DNA of 64,000 nt from Thalassospira mesophila (GTDB taxonomy: Bacteria > Pseudomonadota > Alphaproteobacteria > Rhodospirillales > Thalassospiraceae): NCBI RefSeq assembly GCF_002115755.1, contig NZ_JFKA01000001.1, positions 1 to 64,000 on the forward strand, read 5' to 3'. The notes beneath the pieces are model-generated. The model searched no databases and was not told the origin of the DNA. It worked only from the letters and a program-made list of their open reading frames with translations. The position numbers were made by a program, and so were the translations under genes. Shown piece after piece: positions 12,001 through 17,181 of this stretch (the first letter of the stretch is position 1; the number at the start of each line of letters is the position of its first letter).

Positions 12001-12182
12001 CTTGCCAGGACAGCATCAAACTGCGACGTGGAATCAGACTGGGTATCCGACGTTTTTTGCGCATCGGTTTGATGCCTGGTTTCGGCCTGGTCGTGATGGT
12101 TAACTTCTGATGCCACTGTTGCAACGGCTGCCGCATCCAGCAGAACGCGCGGCTCTAATGCCGAAAAATACAGTTTCGTCAT
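1..12182 (-). CDS. Giant cadherin/VCBS-like repeat adhesin, LEPR-type N-terminus plus DUF4347 (C-terminus outside window)
   Basis: The minus-strand frame starting at ATG 12182 has no stop down to base 1, giving at least 4060 residues; the end is outside the window. A GGGG-rich stretch precedes the start. Residues 9-16 read LEPRVLLD, the N-terminal signature of many giant proteobacterial secreted proteins. Residues about 70-225 match the DUF4347 type (VLVVIDSRV, HIISHGGDG, LLYGCNIA). The rest is tandem immunoglobulin-like modules with recurring NDAPT boundaries, VTEGDGV and DSFTQADI motifs, acidic and Asp/Asn-rich, almost free of Cys, as in calcium-binding cadherin/VCBS/Bap-type adhesins. Such proteins are usually exported by type I secretion and act in surface attachment or biofilm formation; the secretion signal would be at the unseen C-terminus. 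Family class is secure; the ligand and true size are unknown. Confidence 0.93.
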   Translation of the reverse strand, partial: MTKLYFSALEPRVLLDAAAVATVASEVNHHDQAETRHQTDAQKTSDTQSDSTSQFDAVLASINPETASGRVLVVIDSRVEGAQEFAQSLEGKADVVIVDSDQSGAKAIADALAAGADVSGLHIISHGGDGSFELGSDTVNSASLSGETGVEISSWSEHLSAGADILLYGCNIAKDGTGKQFVDDLASLTGADVAASDDVTGNDDLGGDWDLEYATGQITAALPANSSDLHSISQLLDDPVTPVSGHQPTITVSDADASVEATEDTPVTIGGVSVGDIDHDGSNVGDTLTVTITVTDGAANPTGAIALTDTSGLDSFSGDNGNTITLTGKQDAINAALNNMTLTPSQDFNGNLTIHLSVDDGTTAAVSKDISVAFSAVNDAPSLTPDPVSVNEGGSVTIGSDIFHLIDPELGVNQTSSQEVFQVTALPTEGVLKLNGNNLLVGSTFSLKDVLDGKLSYKHDGTDIIVGSNDLDGFKVTVNDGGGSGNVGPFDITINIAPVNQAPTIDGAPTVHEGEGSEAVYNAPGTVSQAAEIGSLLTISGGDADSADDLENMTITISDVDNQGHGVLFIDTNGDGIYNAADDQAITGSVTISGADIGKLKFAHNGTEPDGNSPTFKITVTDGGGGAGDAAKIMVSKTITIGVIANDDNPEIANNSPQTVDAGVVTTLSSANLNVTDVDDTSGGKQLVYKVVSLPTYGELRLNGVILGVGDRFSQDDLDNGRVTYFQTAKVEAADRVSGENYVADSFNFEVRDSQLRSYNDAGAEGGVVDTSTGEIKTNSFALRITGDWTGDGGETPDGAVTIKGTPVNSGLQVTEEDGVSGGVDTGTITSSMLNYILQATSGGSTYDIAATDTIYRLTALPTNGKLYLNGVELHVFDSFTQADINADNVTFVQDGSEDHQSSFGFSLSVGVNEIVKTIFALTAIATNDAPTVSGGTVTVAEGANVGLTTGDLGMSDADTSNEPGEPTDASDEAQADDLYIQITTLPQNGTLQYLSNGNWLDVQTGDWISAKLLTGDAATSGIRYVQTVDAVASDSFEYRVRDDFTDDSETDSDNVRSGVADPDSGHVSGNGTVSLTITSVDNHAPSIDGNPTAYEGQGSENLYNDNTTKTQAADIGSQITIGDFDSFDDAAHLSVDISNVNTHGVGTLFLDVDGDGYFGVGDTEITGNVSSLTIDQIKTLKFAHDGSEPSDATDPSFTLTVTDSGGGFGNDKILSTSKNIVIDILANDDYSSLDTNQTAQIDAGQSFVIDTSYLSVSDVDDTSNGAQLVYEVTDLPDHGELRLNGVRLGLGDRFSQADVAAGKLVYVQTGAIDDPDAKQAGTAFTADSFNFKVYDSQQRVFNDAGADGGVVDPANNHQIAENTFNIEIQGDFAGDGGEATSTDPVTIVDSTNNGLDVDEGDGVSGGSDTHAITSGELNYELKYTQGGNEYTVPANATVYRISALPTNGTLYVDGTAIDGLYDSFTQDDIDNGRVVFVHDGGETHQGNFQFTISVGTAEAVAGTFALRATATNDAPTATGGTLADVTKGTTVGITTGTLGMADVDVANESGEPGNNPEASKDDLFFKVTDLPDGGKLQYNDGSGWVDIDGTHWISADLLTGNSATTNLRYVNDDGSSLTADNFKFIVRDDLLHDEGNSQPAIQTASDPAGDHVSAEKQVSWNVVAAVNHAPTIDGTPSVYEGQGTEPVYNAPGTTTSAADIGGQITIGDVDATDSSNLTIVISNIDTHGLGTLFLDANGDGQIDSGEEITASSMSLTMAEFKTLKFAHNGTEPDGSTKPEFKLTVTDKGGDPGVGHELTTAKTIQITVVANDDHSVLDTNKTATVQAGVSSVITRTLLHVSDVDDTSSGTELLYRVMSLPTYGELRLNGNVLTIGSTFTQADIDAGRVTYVQTKAVTDSDSSTAGTAFTGDSFNFQVTDSHSRVFNNAGQAGGVVDTADGTIATNTFNLQIQGSYDPDATPGSDPVVIDQSSVNTGIEVTEGDGVRGGTDNDTITITKQNLSYTLKATQGASQYTIPAEATVYRLTSLPENGTLYLNGTALGVYDSFTQADINNGLLQFTHDGGETHHGSFNFSISIGTGKLADDRAQGTFTITAIPVNDAPSATGGTVPTIGEGATVNITTGTMKLADVDNQAEADEPYGEAELDDLYFQVVDLPDTGTLQYKDAGGNWVDVSAGDWLSASLLTGDKNTTGLRYIHDGTEHFTDSFQFRVRDDLHSANGVKQTSADPAAINTSNTATVNFTIAPLNDAPISDENPGADTGTTENGRTTVNEVLAVDEGGTATITDSYLVTVDADNSPETLQYRLTSNVTSGTLFLNGKRLGVGSVFTQADIDAGNLTYLHNGSEVRNDSFQYIVSDSVNDHTWTEGGTKAASQFDIIVPASGYANDIPKITRAGTDYDVYGTNTFDMDGKFTLSDPDLVVVDSPGETDFVSVTVILKDADGNAVDLTSSGDLYLAVTSGITVTSDVASTGSITFQGSLADVQAALDGMNVVLPDGDHDTTYSVEVSVDDRLRDSNGDLTAGANGSENATENQNGSTINDANNIVKTSVLLRSSSTNTPPTITVPNPGDARITYEDTTKTISGITIGDADAFGKDVQVTLSVTKGTLSFASTGFVTLSGNNTDTVTLTGTVENINSLMSILTYAGTKDYVGPDVLSISVNDLGNSGGDAQQTDTTVDITVKSVNDAPSITNTTPDTPTNVVNNETYQFGDSGNSFLIHDTDLLNGAGEDAFVVTVRILDPNGNPLSASDYSDNTIIIDSSATSSGVSVDTSYDGTGSALRISGTRDEINTYLRGLQVNFGGFGEKNQTYKLQVIVDDRMPGANGTLENTDMANGGPNTDHTPYDNGDNIEATEIDPYSTDISDTKFRYNVAAKTRDVFLTAYNTPADVTGNNFNTDEASGVITIEGSNANLTINDVDDLGQDMSVTLTVSTGSMITGIGGQTADGSGVAGLNSDSITLTGFNEAELNALLKNITVKVPDATGDSASNSNFNGDITLTVAVNDLGNSGLRPDALTGDTNDTTANPGDYAYADSSSAKLITTRTITITVNPTNDAPAISTGNTTTDTHHSVTESNVVGTGTPETAIVENVTIGDIDLTTTSELDSTVFGAGQIVVHLSGVQSGEVLSITDDAMAGIETSGVSGGTGGTDLTINLAQDATLAQVKAIVEALRYQSTGDIVTGDRDISITLYDAQNAGADGNIQSGGDAGAARLSSQIDAVVTVTEQNDPPAISGSPSITAKEDIDYTFKVSDFNYSQPGGESALDTALGKITIKTLPDGSKGSLFYDADGDGVFTEIKDVTGGLDISAQDIADGKLIYRSDTNLNQSQAVTSFNYSVWDKGHTSSGNTPAESATGTMQVNVDQQNDAPVLDATDKTSNSTESSTSGTGTDPVQIVSGVTLTDTDLSTTDGLSVFGKGTLTVDITGADSTTKEYLTLDGSYSLPAGVSVVDAAGNPISVSDTVGDHKLVFSFDADTTAAEVQNLMEALRYHTQSDVLSGDRTVTFTINDGNNEQTNGKTAGGPTSLQDTLSATVTITEVNDPPIGGDQTVTTLEDTPYTVKVSDFNYSQPGDETDTFKAVRIDTLPVSGTLTLNGTAVIAGQVISVVDVTKGDLVYTPVENVNGDATASFTFSVQDSRDGFATSPSTITVDVTPQNDAPTFNDTTGVTTTVTESSAVNTGTTPTAIITGANIGDVDLDTTDALTSGTYGEGKITVSVGSATSADQLTLAAGDRPTGVMVTGGANGADLVITLDADTTVAEVNSILNAIKYASSSDTQSGERVITTTLSDGQEATDDGNVQSGGNAGGPDAKSVQLVSTIAITEVNDPPASSDKTVTTPEDTDYVVKASDFNYVQYGDETDTLSGVTINSISGTGTFKLDGVAVSTPVFVTIADLNANKLVYDPVGNENGTGLAGLNFTVRDSRGLDATSSSDLTVNVTPQNDAPTFNDTTGVVDTVNESTDANSGVPATAIISGANVGDIDLTTTGALDSTVFGGGTITVSIGSADASEQLTVDASALTGSALPAGVTVTGGANGANLIITLDNDTTIAQVNAILDAIRYSTNS
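349..1243. repeat. Identical 40-bp direct repeats, 855 bp apart, in the adhesin gene
   Basis: Bases 349-388 and 1204-1243 are identical over 40 bp. The spacing of 855 bp is 285 codons, so the repeat keeps frame. Flanking sequence is similar but diverged. It marks a second duplicated block distal to the 1.75 kb super-repeat. Confidence 0.85.
5420..10690 (-). repeat. Three-copy ~1.75 kb super-repeat inside the adhesin gene
   Basis: Equivalent module boundaries (N-H/Q-A-P-T/S-I-D-G) are encoded at about 7161, 8916 and 10665, and the DSFTQ-D/A-D-I module recurs near 6045, 7790 and 9540. The period is about 1750 bp (about 584 residues). Each unit contains several different immunoglobulin-like modules in the same order, so the whole block was duplicated, not a single module. 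Copies have diverged but remain alignable by eye. Exact borders are approximate. Confidence 0.75.
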
Positions 12183-13147
12183 AATTCCCCACCCCGAACA
12201 CGCCGAAAACATATACGTAAAGATATATTGACGGTGATTTTAAGTTTAATATCCGGTGGGTATAATCGAGAAACCCTATCCACTAGCAAGGTAAAATTTG
12301 ACTACCTAAAAACGGAAGCCAGTCAACAGGAAATGGTTAACGCAACATCAAACTATACTTGCGATATAATTTTCAAGACAGCCTAATATGAATTACTTCG
12401 AATATTTCATATTTTTCAACGACTTATGTATAAGTCGCAATTTATGCGTAAGAATAATAAATATTTTCAGCCTGTAAAGATAACGACAGTAATTCAAATC
12501 TGACATTTTCTGACCTGAGCCAAAACACACGCCAGGACATCTTCATATAAACAAAACTTCACGTTAAAATAGTTCAATTGCTTTTGGTGTCATCGAATCG
12601 GTATTTCAGAAAAATCAAATATTTCACCGCGATCAAGATTGCAATCAAAGTACCGATTTGTGACACCCAAAAAGATAATTACAGCAAAGAAAATAAACCA
12701 ATTAATTTAATTAGATCGCCCAAATGCAATTATTTATGTGCACCTCAATAAATCATTACAATTAGAACGTTTAAATCAAAATGTAGCCCGTTTACCTCGA
12801 AAAATGCGGTTCTCGCTCCCATGCCACAACCGGCGCGATACCTGTTCTGCACACATATTTTATTAGGTTTACCTTGTTGATTAACACCTGACCCGAACCC
12901 GGCACAGGCCTGCTCCGATGCCTGCTCCGGTAACGCTGGCCCGGTCGAAGCGTCCCCATCATGGCCCTTTTGCTATTTGCCAGATTCAGATCGATCTGCC
13001 GCCACATTTTTTGTTCCAGACTTGACCCTGACCAGCTTCCGGGCGTATGAAGGACGCAATCGCAAGTCAGTTGCAATTGCGATTATTCCTTCCGGCTTAC
13101 CGGCCACTCTTGCAAACTCATCTGTGCAGGCTTCATCAGGTTCCGAT
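12183..13147. other. Long AT-rich intergenic region between adhesin and cupredoxin genes
   Basis: No convincing gene is present. The first 600 bp are visibly far more AT-rich than the surroundings and must hold the adhesin promoter (minus strand). Structures seen: an imperfect inverted repeat (12581-12606 with 12647-12675) and a TGCA-N10-TGCA dyad at 12725-12742 that loosely recalls Fur-type sites, about 400 bp before the iron-uptake pair. The regulatory assignments are inference. Confidence 0.6.
12581..12675. repeat. Imperfect inverted repeat (~25-bp arms) in the adhesin upstream region
   Basis: The left arm begins CTTTTGGTGTCATCGAATCG at 12581. The reverse complement of the right arm (ending 12675) reads CTTTTTGGGTGTCACAAATC from its start. 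Arms match over about 25 bp with a few mismatches and one or two indels and enclose about 40 bp. It could be a long hairpin in the adhesin leader, a regulator site or the remnant of a small mobile element; nothing shows which. Confidence 0.55.
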
Positions 13148-13486
13148 ATGACCAAATTTCTTGCTGTAATTTCTGTTCTTCTGGCCAGTGCCGTCTTTTC
13201 GACAGCTAGCCACGCTGCCGATACAAAAACCATTGATCTGGTCATCAAGGATCACAAATTCACCCCCGCCGAAATCACCATCCCGGCCGATACGCCGGTT
13301 ATTTTGCAGGTTAAAAATGCCGATGCCGCTGTCGAGGAATTTGACAGCCATGATCTGCGGCGCGAAAAAATCATCGCACCGGGCATGACCGCAAAAATCA
13401 AACTGGGGCCGTTATCTGCCGGTGATTACAGCTTTATGGGGGAATTTCACGCCAGCACGGCCAAGGGCGTGGTGCATGTGGAATAA
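13148..13486 (+). CDS. Periplasmic cupredoxin-domain protein paired with FTR1 permease
   Basis: This 112-residue protein has a clear Sec signal peptide (cleavage after SHA, about residue 23) and a single cupredoxin-like beta-sandwich. ATG 13148 is chosen because it puts the signal peptide at the N-terminus; longer in-frame starts add non-signal sequence. The fold resembles the small cupredoxins beside FTR1-family iron permeases (FtrB of FtrABCD, or the EfeO N-terminal domain), thought to handle Fe(II)/Cu during iron oxidation. Potential ligands are H68 (in FDSHDL), M97 and H101. There is no cysteine, so a classical type 1 blue-copper site cannot form. The permease follows 163 bp downstream on the same strand. 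Family call is good; the metal is inferred. Confidence 0.82.
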   Translation: MTKFLAVISVLLASAVFSTASHAADTKTIDLVIKDHKFTPAEITIPADTPVILQVKNADAAVEEFDSHDLRREKIIAPGMTAKIKLGPLSAGDYSFMGEFHASTAKGVVHVE

Positions 13487-13649
13487 AACCGGTCAGGGCT
13501 GTCGTTAAACGCTGGCCCTGCCTGCTACCCGGTCGCGCGCTATCCTTGGCCAGCCTTGCCGTTGATTTTTGCTTACCTGCCTGCGTTATCTGGCACAGCC
13601 CCCGTCACCGCCTTTCGTTTTCCCTGCCGCTATAAACGGGATTGATCCC

Positions 13650-14492
13650 ATGTCCGCTGCCCTGATCATTGTTTTTCGCGAAGTTCTTGAAGCTGCCCTG
13701 ATTGTTGGCATTGTTCTGGCCGCTGTTAACGGGGTGCAGGGCGCACGCCGCTGGATCGCCGCTGGCATTGCCGGGGGTGTCGCAGGGGCAACGATTGTTG
13801 CCTATTTTGCCGGGGCGATTGCCGGGGCACTGGCCGGATACGGGCAGGAAATGTTCAATGCCACCATTCTGCTGGTCGCCGTGCTCATGCTGGGCTGGCA
13901 CAATGCCTGGATGTCGGTGCATGGTCGGGAAATGGCAATGGAAATGCGCACGGCGGGCAACGCGGTGCGCGATGGCAAAAAATCGCTGTCTGCCCTGGCA
14001 ATTGTCGTCGGCGTGGCTGTCTTGCGCGAGGGGTCAGAGATTGTCCTGTTTTTGTATGGCCTGGCAACATCCGAAGGCGGATTATCCAACACCCTGATTG
14101 GCGGCGGTATTGGCCTTGCTGCCGGTGTGGCTGTTGGTGCGGGGATGTATCTGGGGCTTTTGCGTATTCCCACCCGCCATTTGTTTGCCGTTACCAGTGT
14201 CATGATCATGTTACTGGCCGCCGGTATGGCCGCACAGGCCATGAACTTCCTTGCCGCTGCAGATGTTCTTAATCTGGGTCCGGTCTTGTGGGACAGTTCG
14301 TGGTTGTTAAGCCAGGACAGTCTGGTGGGCAAAGCCCTGCATACCCTGATCGGGTATATGGACCGGCCAACACTGGCACAAATCATTGCCTATCTGGTCA
14401 CAATCGTTGCCATTCTGGCCGCCAGCAAAGCAACCAAACGCGCAGCATGGTTACAATCGCAGCGCATCAGCCAGCCAGGGGCTGCTGAATAA
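13650..14492 (+). CDS. FTR1-family iron permease (EfeU/FtrC type)
   Basis: A 280-residue, very hydrophobic inner-membrane protein of about seven helices. It carries the two REXXE iron-translocation motifs of the FTR1/EfeU family: REVLE at residues 10-14 and REGSE at residues 126-130. The start MSAALIIVFREVLE places the first motif where the family has it. With the preceding cupredoxin it forms a minimal high-affinity iron uptake pair; no P19-like protein, EfeB peroxidase or FtrD ferredoxin is visible nearby, so partners must be elsewhere or absent. A hairpin with T-run follows at 14628. Confidence 0.9.
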   Translation: MSAALIIVFREVLEAALIVGIVLAAVNGVQGARRWIAAGIAGGVAGATIVAYFAGAIAGALAGYGQEMFNATILLVAVLMLGWHNAWMSVHGREMAMEMRTAGNAVRDGKKSLSALAIVVGVAVLREGSEIVLFLYGLATSEGGLSNTLIGGGIGLAAGVAVGAGMYLGLLRIPTRHLFAVTSVMIMLLAAGMAAQAMNFLAAADVLNLGPVLWDSSWLLSQDSLVGKALHTLIGYMDRPTLAQIIAYLVTIVAILAASKATKRAAWLQSQRISQPGAAE

Positions 14493-14627
14493 CACCCAAT
14501 CTCGTTGAGCCCTTGCCAATCGCTTCACAAGCCGCGCGGCGCCGTCGCGCCGAACCAGCTCCCCATGCGTCTTCCTCCTGGAGAACTGGGATAACACACC
14601 GCCGGGCAACCGGAACAACGGCCAAAC

Positions 14628-14661
14628 AAAAAGGCGGTGCCCTTCCGGGTTCCGCCTTTTT
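14628..14661 (+). terminator. Rho-independent terminator after FTR1 gene (probably bidirectional)
   Basis: AAAAAGGCGG (14628-14637) pairs with CCGCCTTTTT (14652-14661) around a 14-nt loop. It lies between the convergent permease and TPR-methyltransferase genes and could serve both. Confidence 0.85.
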
Positions 14662-14706
14662 AGTACGCACACGCACATATGTCCGCAACGCGGCACAACT
14701 TTATCC

Positions 14707-15690
14707 CTAATGCACTGTTTCCGGCGCAACAAGGTCGCCGTCGGGCGCGCTGCCAAGTGTGCCGGGCAAAACCGACAAGCTGGCAATGGCCGTAACAGCC
14801 CGTGCCACCACAATACGCCCGGTAACCGAAATGCCCTTTTCCTGGCGCAAAACCCCCGGCACATCAGAAACAACTTCCAGATCGGCCCGTTTCAGCCACG
14901 CGGCAATCACATCGGGATGATGGCGAAAACGCTGCCCCGGGCCCAGGTCGAACGGATAAATTTCGCCTTCTTCCAGCGACATCACCAAAATGCCGCCAGG
15001 CAGCAGGCGGGAATGGATCATGGCCAAAACCGGTTCAAGATCGCCCAGATAATTTAAAACATCCGCCGCCACCACCAAACCATAACGGGCCGTTACCATA
15101 TCGGGCATGCTGGTAATGTCCGCAGCCAGCAATTGGCGGTAAAGCCCTTTGGCGCGCGCACGGTTTAACATACGCGGCGACAGGTCCACCCCGTCTAGCA
15201 CATCAACCTGACCGGCAAAAACATCGGCCACCAGCCCGGTGCCACAGCCCAGATCCAGCACTTCGCGCGGATGGGCCATGTCAGCAATCAGCACCCGTAC
15301 TGCTTCAAACATCAATTCCGGGGCGCGGTATGCCAGTTTATCACGCAGGGAAACATCAAAGCGCGGAGCATAATCATCAAACAATGCCCGGACATAATCG
15401 GGGGGTAAACGGTCACGCACGGCAATCGCGCCCAACAGCATCAACCGTACTTCGGCCCCCATGCGGTCGGTGGCATCGCGCTTCAAACAGGCGCGATAGG
15501 CATCAATCGCAGCCTCTTTCTGGCCAGCCTTTTCCAGCATTTCACCCAAAACAAAATACGCTTCGTCCCAGTCGGAATCAGCCTCGATTGCTGCTTGCGC
15601 AACTTCAATTGCAGCATCGCTGTCCCCGCGAGACGCCATGGCCAGCGCAACGTCAAGACGTCGACTGGCCGAAAGCCGGTCATTGCTCAT
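14707..15690 (-). CDS. TPR-containing SAM-dependent methyltransferase
   Basis: Residues 10-70 form about two tetratricopeptide repeats; a class I methyltransferase domain follows with the SAM motif VLDLGCGTG at residues 144-152 and later GVDLSPRML. This is the 'predicted TPR-repeat methyltransferase' type; the substrate is unknown and may be a protein docked by the TPRs. I chose ATG 15690 (327 residues) because AGGAA lies upstream, though at a long spacing of about 12. ATG 15780 would add 30 residues but has no visible ribosome site. It is monocistronic, convergent with the iron permease gene. Confidence 0.75.
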   Translation of the reverse strand: MSNDRLSASRRLDVALAMASRGDSDAAIEVAQAAIEADSDWDEAYFVLGEMLEKAGQKEAAIDAYRACLKRDATDRMGAEVRLMLLGAIAVRDRLPPDYVRALFDDYAPRFDVSLRDKLAYRAPELMFEAVRVLIADMAHPREVLDLGCGTGLVADVFAGQVDVLDGVDLSPRMLNRARAKGLYRQLLAADITSMPDMVTARYGLVVAADVLNYLGDLEPVLAMIHSRLLPGGILVMSLEEGEIYPFDLGPGQRFRHHPDVIAAWLKRADLEVVSDVPGVLRQEKGISVTGRIVVARAVTAIASLSVLPGTLGSAPDGDLVAPETVH

Positions 15691-16090
15691 GGATTTGAAA
15701 ATTCCTGGAAACGCATCCCGCAGGATGGCATGAAAACCAACCGCTATATCTGCCTGATTCGGACGTTTGGCAAGGGCCATTATTGTGTTTAAAAACAGAT
15801 ACTTAAAAACATTAAAAATAAACGTCGCGGCCTTTTTCCACCAAAAGGCACAAAACCACCTGTCGCCACCGGCCCTTACCCGAAAACCGCCATCGCTCCA
15901 CGTGCAACGGTGACGGCCCACTTTGGCACCCTGAGACACCTCATGGCATCCCCAAGCAGTCAGGATCGACCCTGATGCACCCTGATGCGCCGCGCCAAAC
16001 ACCGCAGACAGATAAATTTTCCAATTTGCCCTTGAATTAAATTAATACATTATAATATACAATTTAAATAATTCATCAAAGGGTTCAGCA
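15691..16090. promoter_or_regulatory. Divergent promoter region with AT-rich dyad before the YeeE-like pair
   Basis: The last 60 bp before the yeeE-like gene are almost pure A/T. They contain an imperfect dyad, TGAATTAAATT (16033-16043) against AATTTAAATAATTCA (16061-16075). ArsR-family persulfide sensors such as BigR/SqrR bind AT-rich dyads before similar transporter genes, so this is a candidate operator; no ArsR gene is in the window. The remainder (15691-16030) shows no further gene. Confidence 0.45.
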
Positions 16091-16516
16091 ATGGAAAACT
16101 TCACCCCGATCAGCGCCCTGACCGGCGGAGCCATGATTGGCCTTGCGGCAGGGCTTTATCTGATTCTCAATGGCCGCATTGCCGGGATCAGCGGCATTGT
16201 CGGCAACCTTGCCACCGGCACAACCCGGCAAAAACTTGAACGTCTGGCTTTTGTGGTCGGGCTTGTGGCTGGGCCCCTGATTTTTACGCTGGTTGCGGGG
16301 GTGGCCCCGGCCATAACCATCACCACCAGCCTGCCAGTTCTGGCCCTGGCCGGGCTTGTGGTCGGCTATGGCACCAGCATGGGCAGCGGCTGCACCAGCG
16401 GCCACGGCATTTGCGGCCTTGCCCGCTTTTCACCGCGTTCTGTGGTGGCCACACTCGCGTTTATAGGCAGCGGGCTGGCAACCACCTTTTTCATGCGCCA
16501 TGTGCTGGGGGTTTAA
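16091..16516 (+). CDS. YeeE/YedE-family membrane protein (sulfur-compound transport, half 1)
   Basis: A 141-residue integral membrane protein of about four helices. The motif GSGCTSGHGICGLARFSPRS around C101 and C108 is the hallmark of the YeeE/YedE (sulf_transp) family, whose characterised members import thiosulfate through conserved cysteines. It corresponds to one half of a full-length YeeE, and the next gene, three bases later, supplies the other half. Such split pairs are common in proteobacteria, often with persulfide dioxygenase, rhodanese or BigR genes, none of which are visible here. The transport function is inferred from family. Confidence 0.88.
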   Translation: MENFTPISALTGGAMIGLAAGLYLILNGRIAGISGIVGNLATGTTRQKLERLAFVVGLVAGPLIFTLVAGVAPAITITTSLPVLALAGLVVGYGTSMGSGCTSGHGICGLARFSPRSVVATLAFIGSGLATTFFMRHVLGV

Positions 16517-16519
16517 CCG

Positions 16520-16942
16520 ATGCGGCTTTTAGCAGCCCTTGTTTGCGGCACCCTGTTTGGCGCTGGTCTTGCCGTATCGGGCATGATCAATCCTGAAAAG
16601 GTGCTGGGATTTCTCGATATTGCGGCCATTGCGACCAACAGCTGGGACCCCAGTTTGGCGCTGGTTATGGCAGGGGGCCTTGTGGTGGCAACACCATTTT
16701 TCATTTGGGCCAAATCACAACCAACGGCCCTGTGCGGCGGCGACATTTCCCTGCCGGTCAAACGCAAAATAGACCGCCCGCTGGTCATCGGCGGCCTGTT
16801 ATTTGGCGTCGGCTGGGGTATTGCCGGCCTGTGCCCCGGCCCCGCCATTGCCGCCTTGTCGCAACCCCGAACCAGCATTTTGCTGTTTGTTGCCGCGATG
16901 CTGGCGGGCATGGCACTTCACCGCCTGTTTGCCCGGCAATAA
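16520..16942 (+). CDS. DUF6691/YeeE-family membrane protein (half 2)
   Basis: A 140-residue membrane protein of about four helices, starting three bases after the previous stop, so surely co-transcribed. GAGLAVSGMINPEKV near the N-terminus and GIAGLCPGPA (C105) match the second half of split YeeE/YedE transporters. The pair likely forms one heteromeric channel for thiosulfate or a related sulfur species in the inner membrane. The pairing is well supported; the substrate is not shown by the sequence. Confidence 0.88.
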   Translation: MRLLAALVCGTLFGAGLAVSGMINPEKVLGFLDIAAIATNSWDPSLALVMAGGLVVATPFFIWAKSQPTALCGGDISLPVKRKIDRPLVIGGLLFGVGWGIAGLCPGPAIAALSQPRTSILLFVAAMLAGMALHRLFARQ

Positions 16943-17040
16943 GCTGGCGACACCCTTCTGGTACCCTCGCCGCCGTATCCCCCAGTCCATCAGTCAATCG
17001 CCCCGCCGCCACTTGTTGGTCCCCCGCCAGCCGCCTGTGA

Positions 17041-17069
17041 CCGGATTTTGATCTGGCAACAAAATCCGG
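17041..17069 (+). repeat. Hairpin downstream of the YeeE pair
   Basis: CCGGATTTT (17041-17049) and AAAATCCGG (17061-17069) form a perfect 9-bp stem. No T-run follows, so it is only a weak terminator candidate; it could also act in the leader of the next gene. Confidence 0.45.
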
Positions 17070-17181
17070 CGCGGCGGCGGGCATGGCAGGTATTCCGCCC
17101 GGCACATTGCATAAACCTTGTCTTTGGAAACCGTCTAGCCTACCTGTGAGCAAGCATCCCCGCAGCCTTACAAGGTAAATC

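Noticed and set aside
12725..12742. TGCA-N10-TGCA as a Fur box
   Set aside because: Too short and about 400 bp from the cupredoxin start; kept only as a note.
12792..13076. Minus-strand 94-codon frame upstream of the cupredoxin gene
   Set aside because: No motif, no ribosome site and overlaps the cupredoxin upstream region; it looks like chance.
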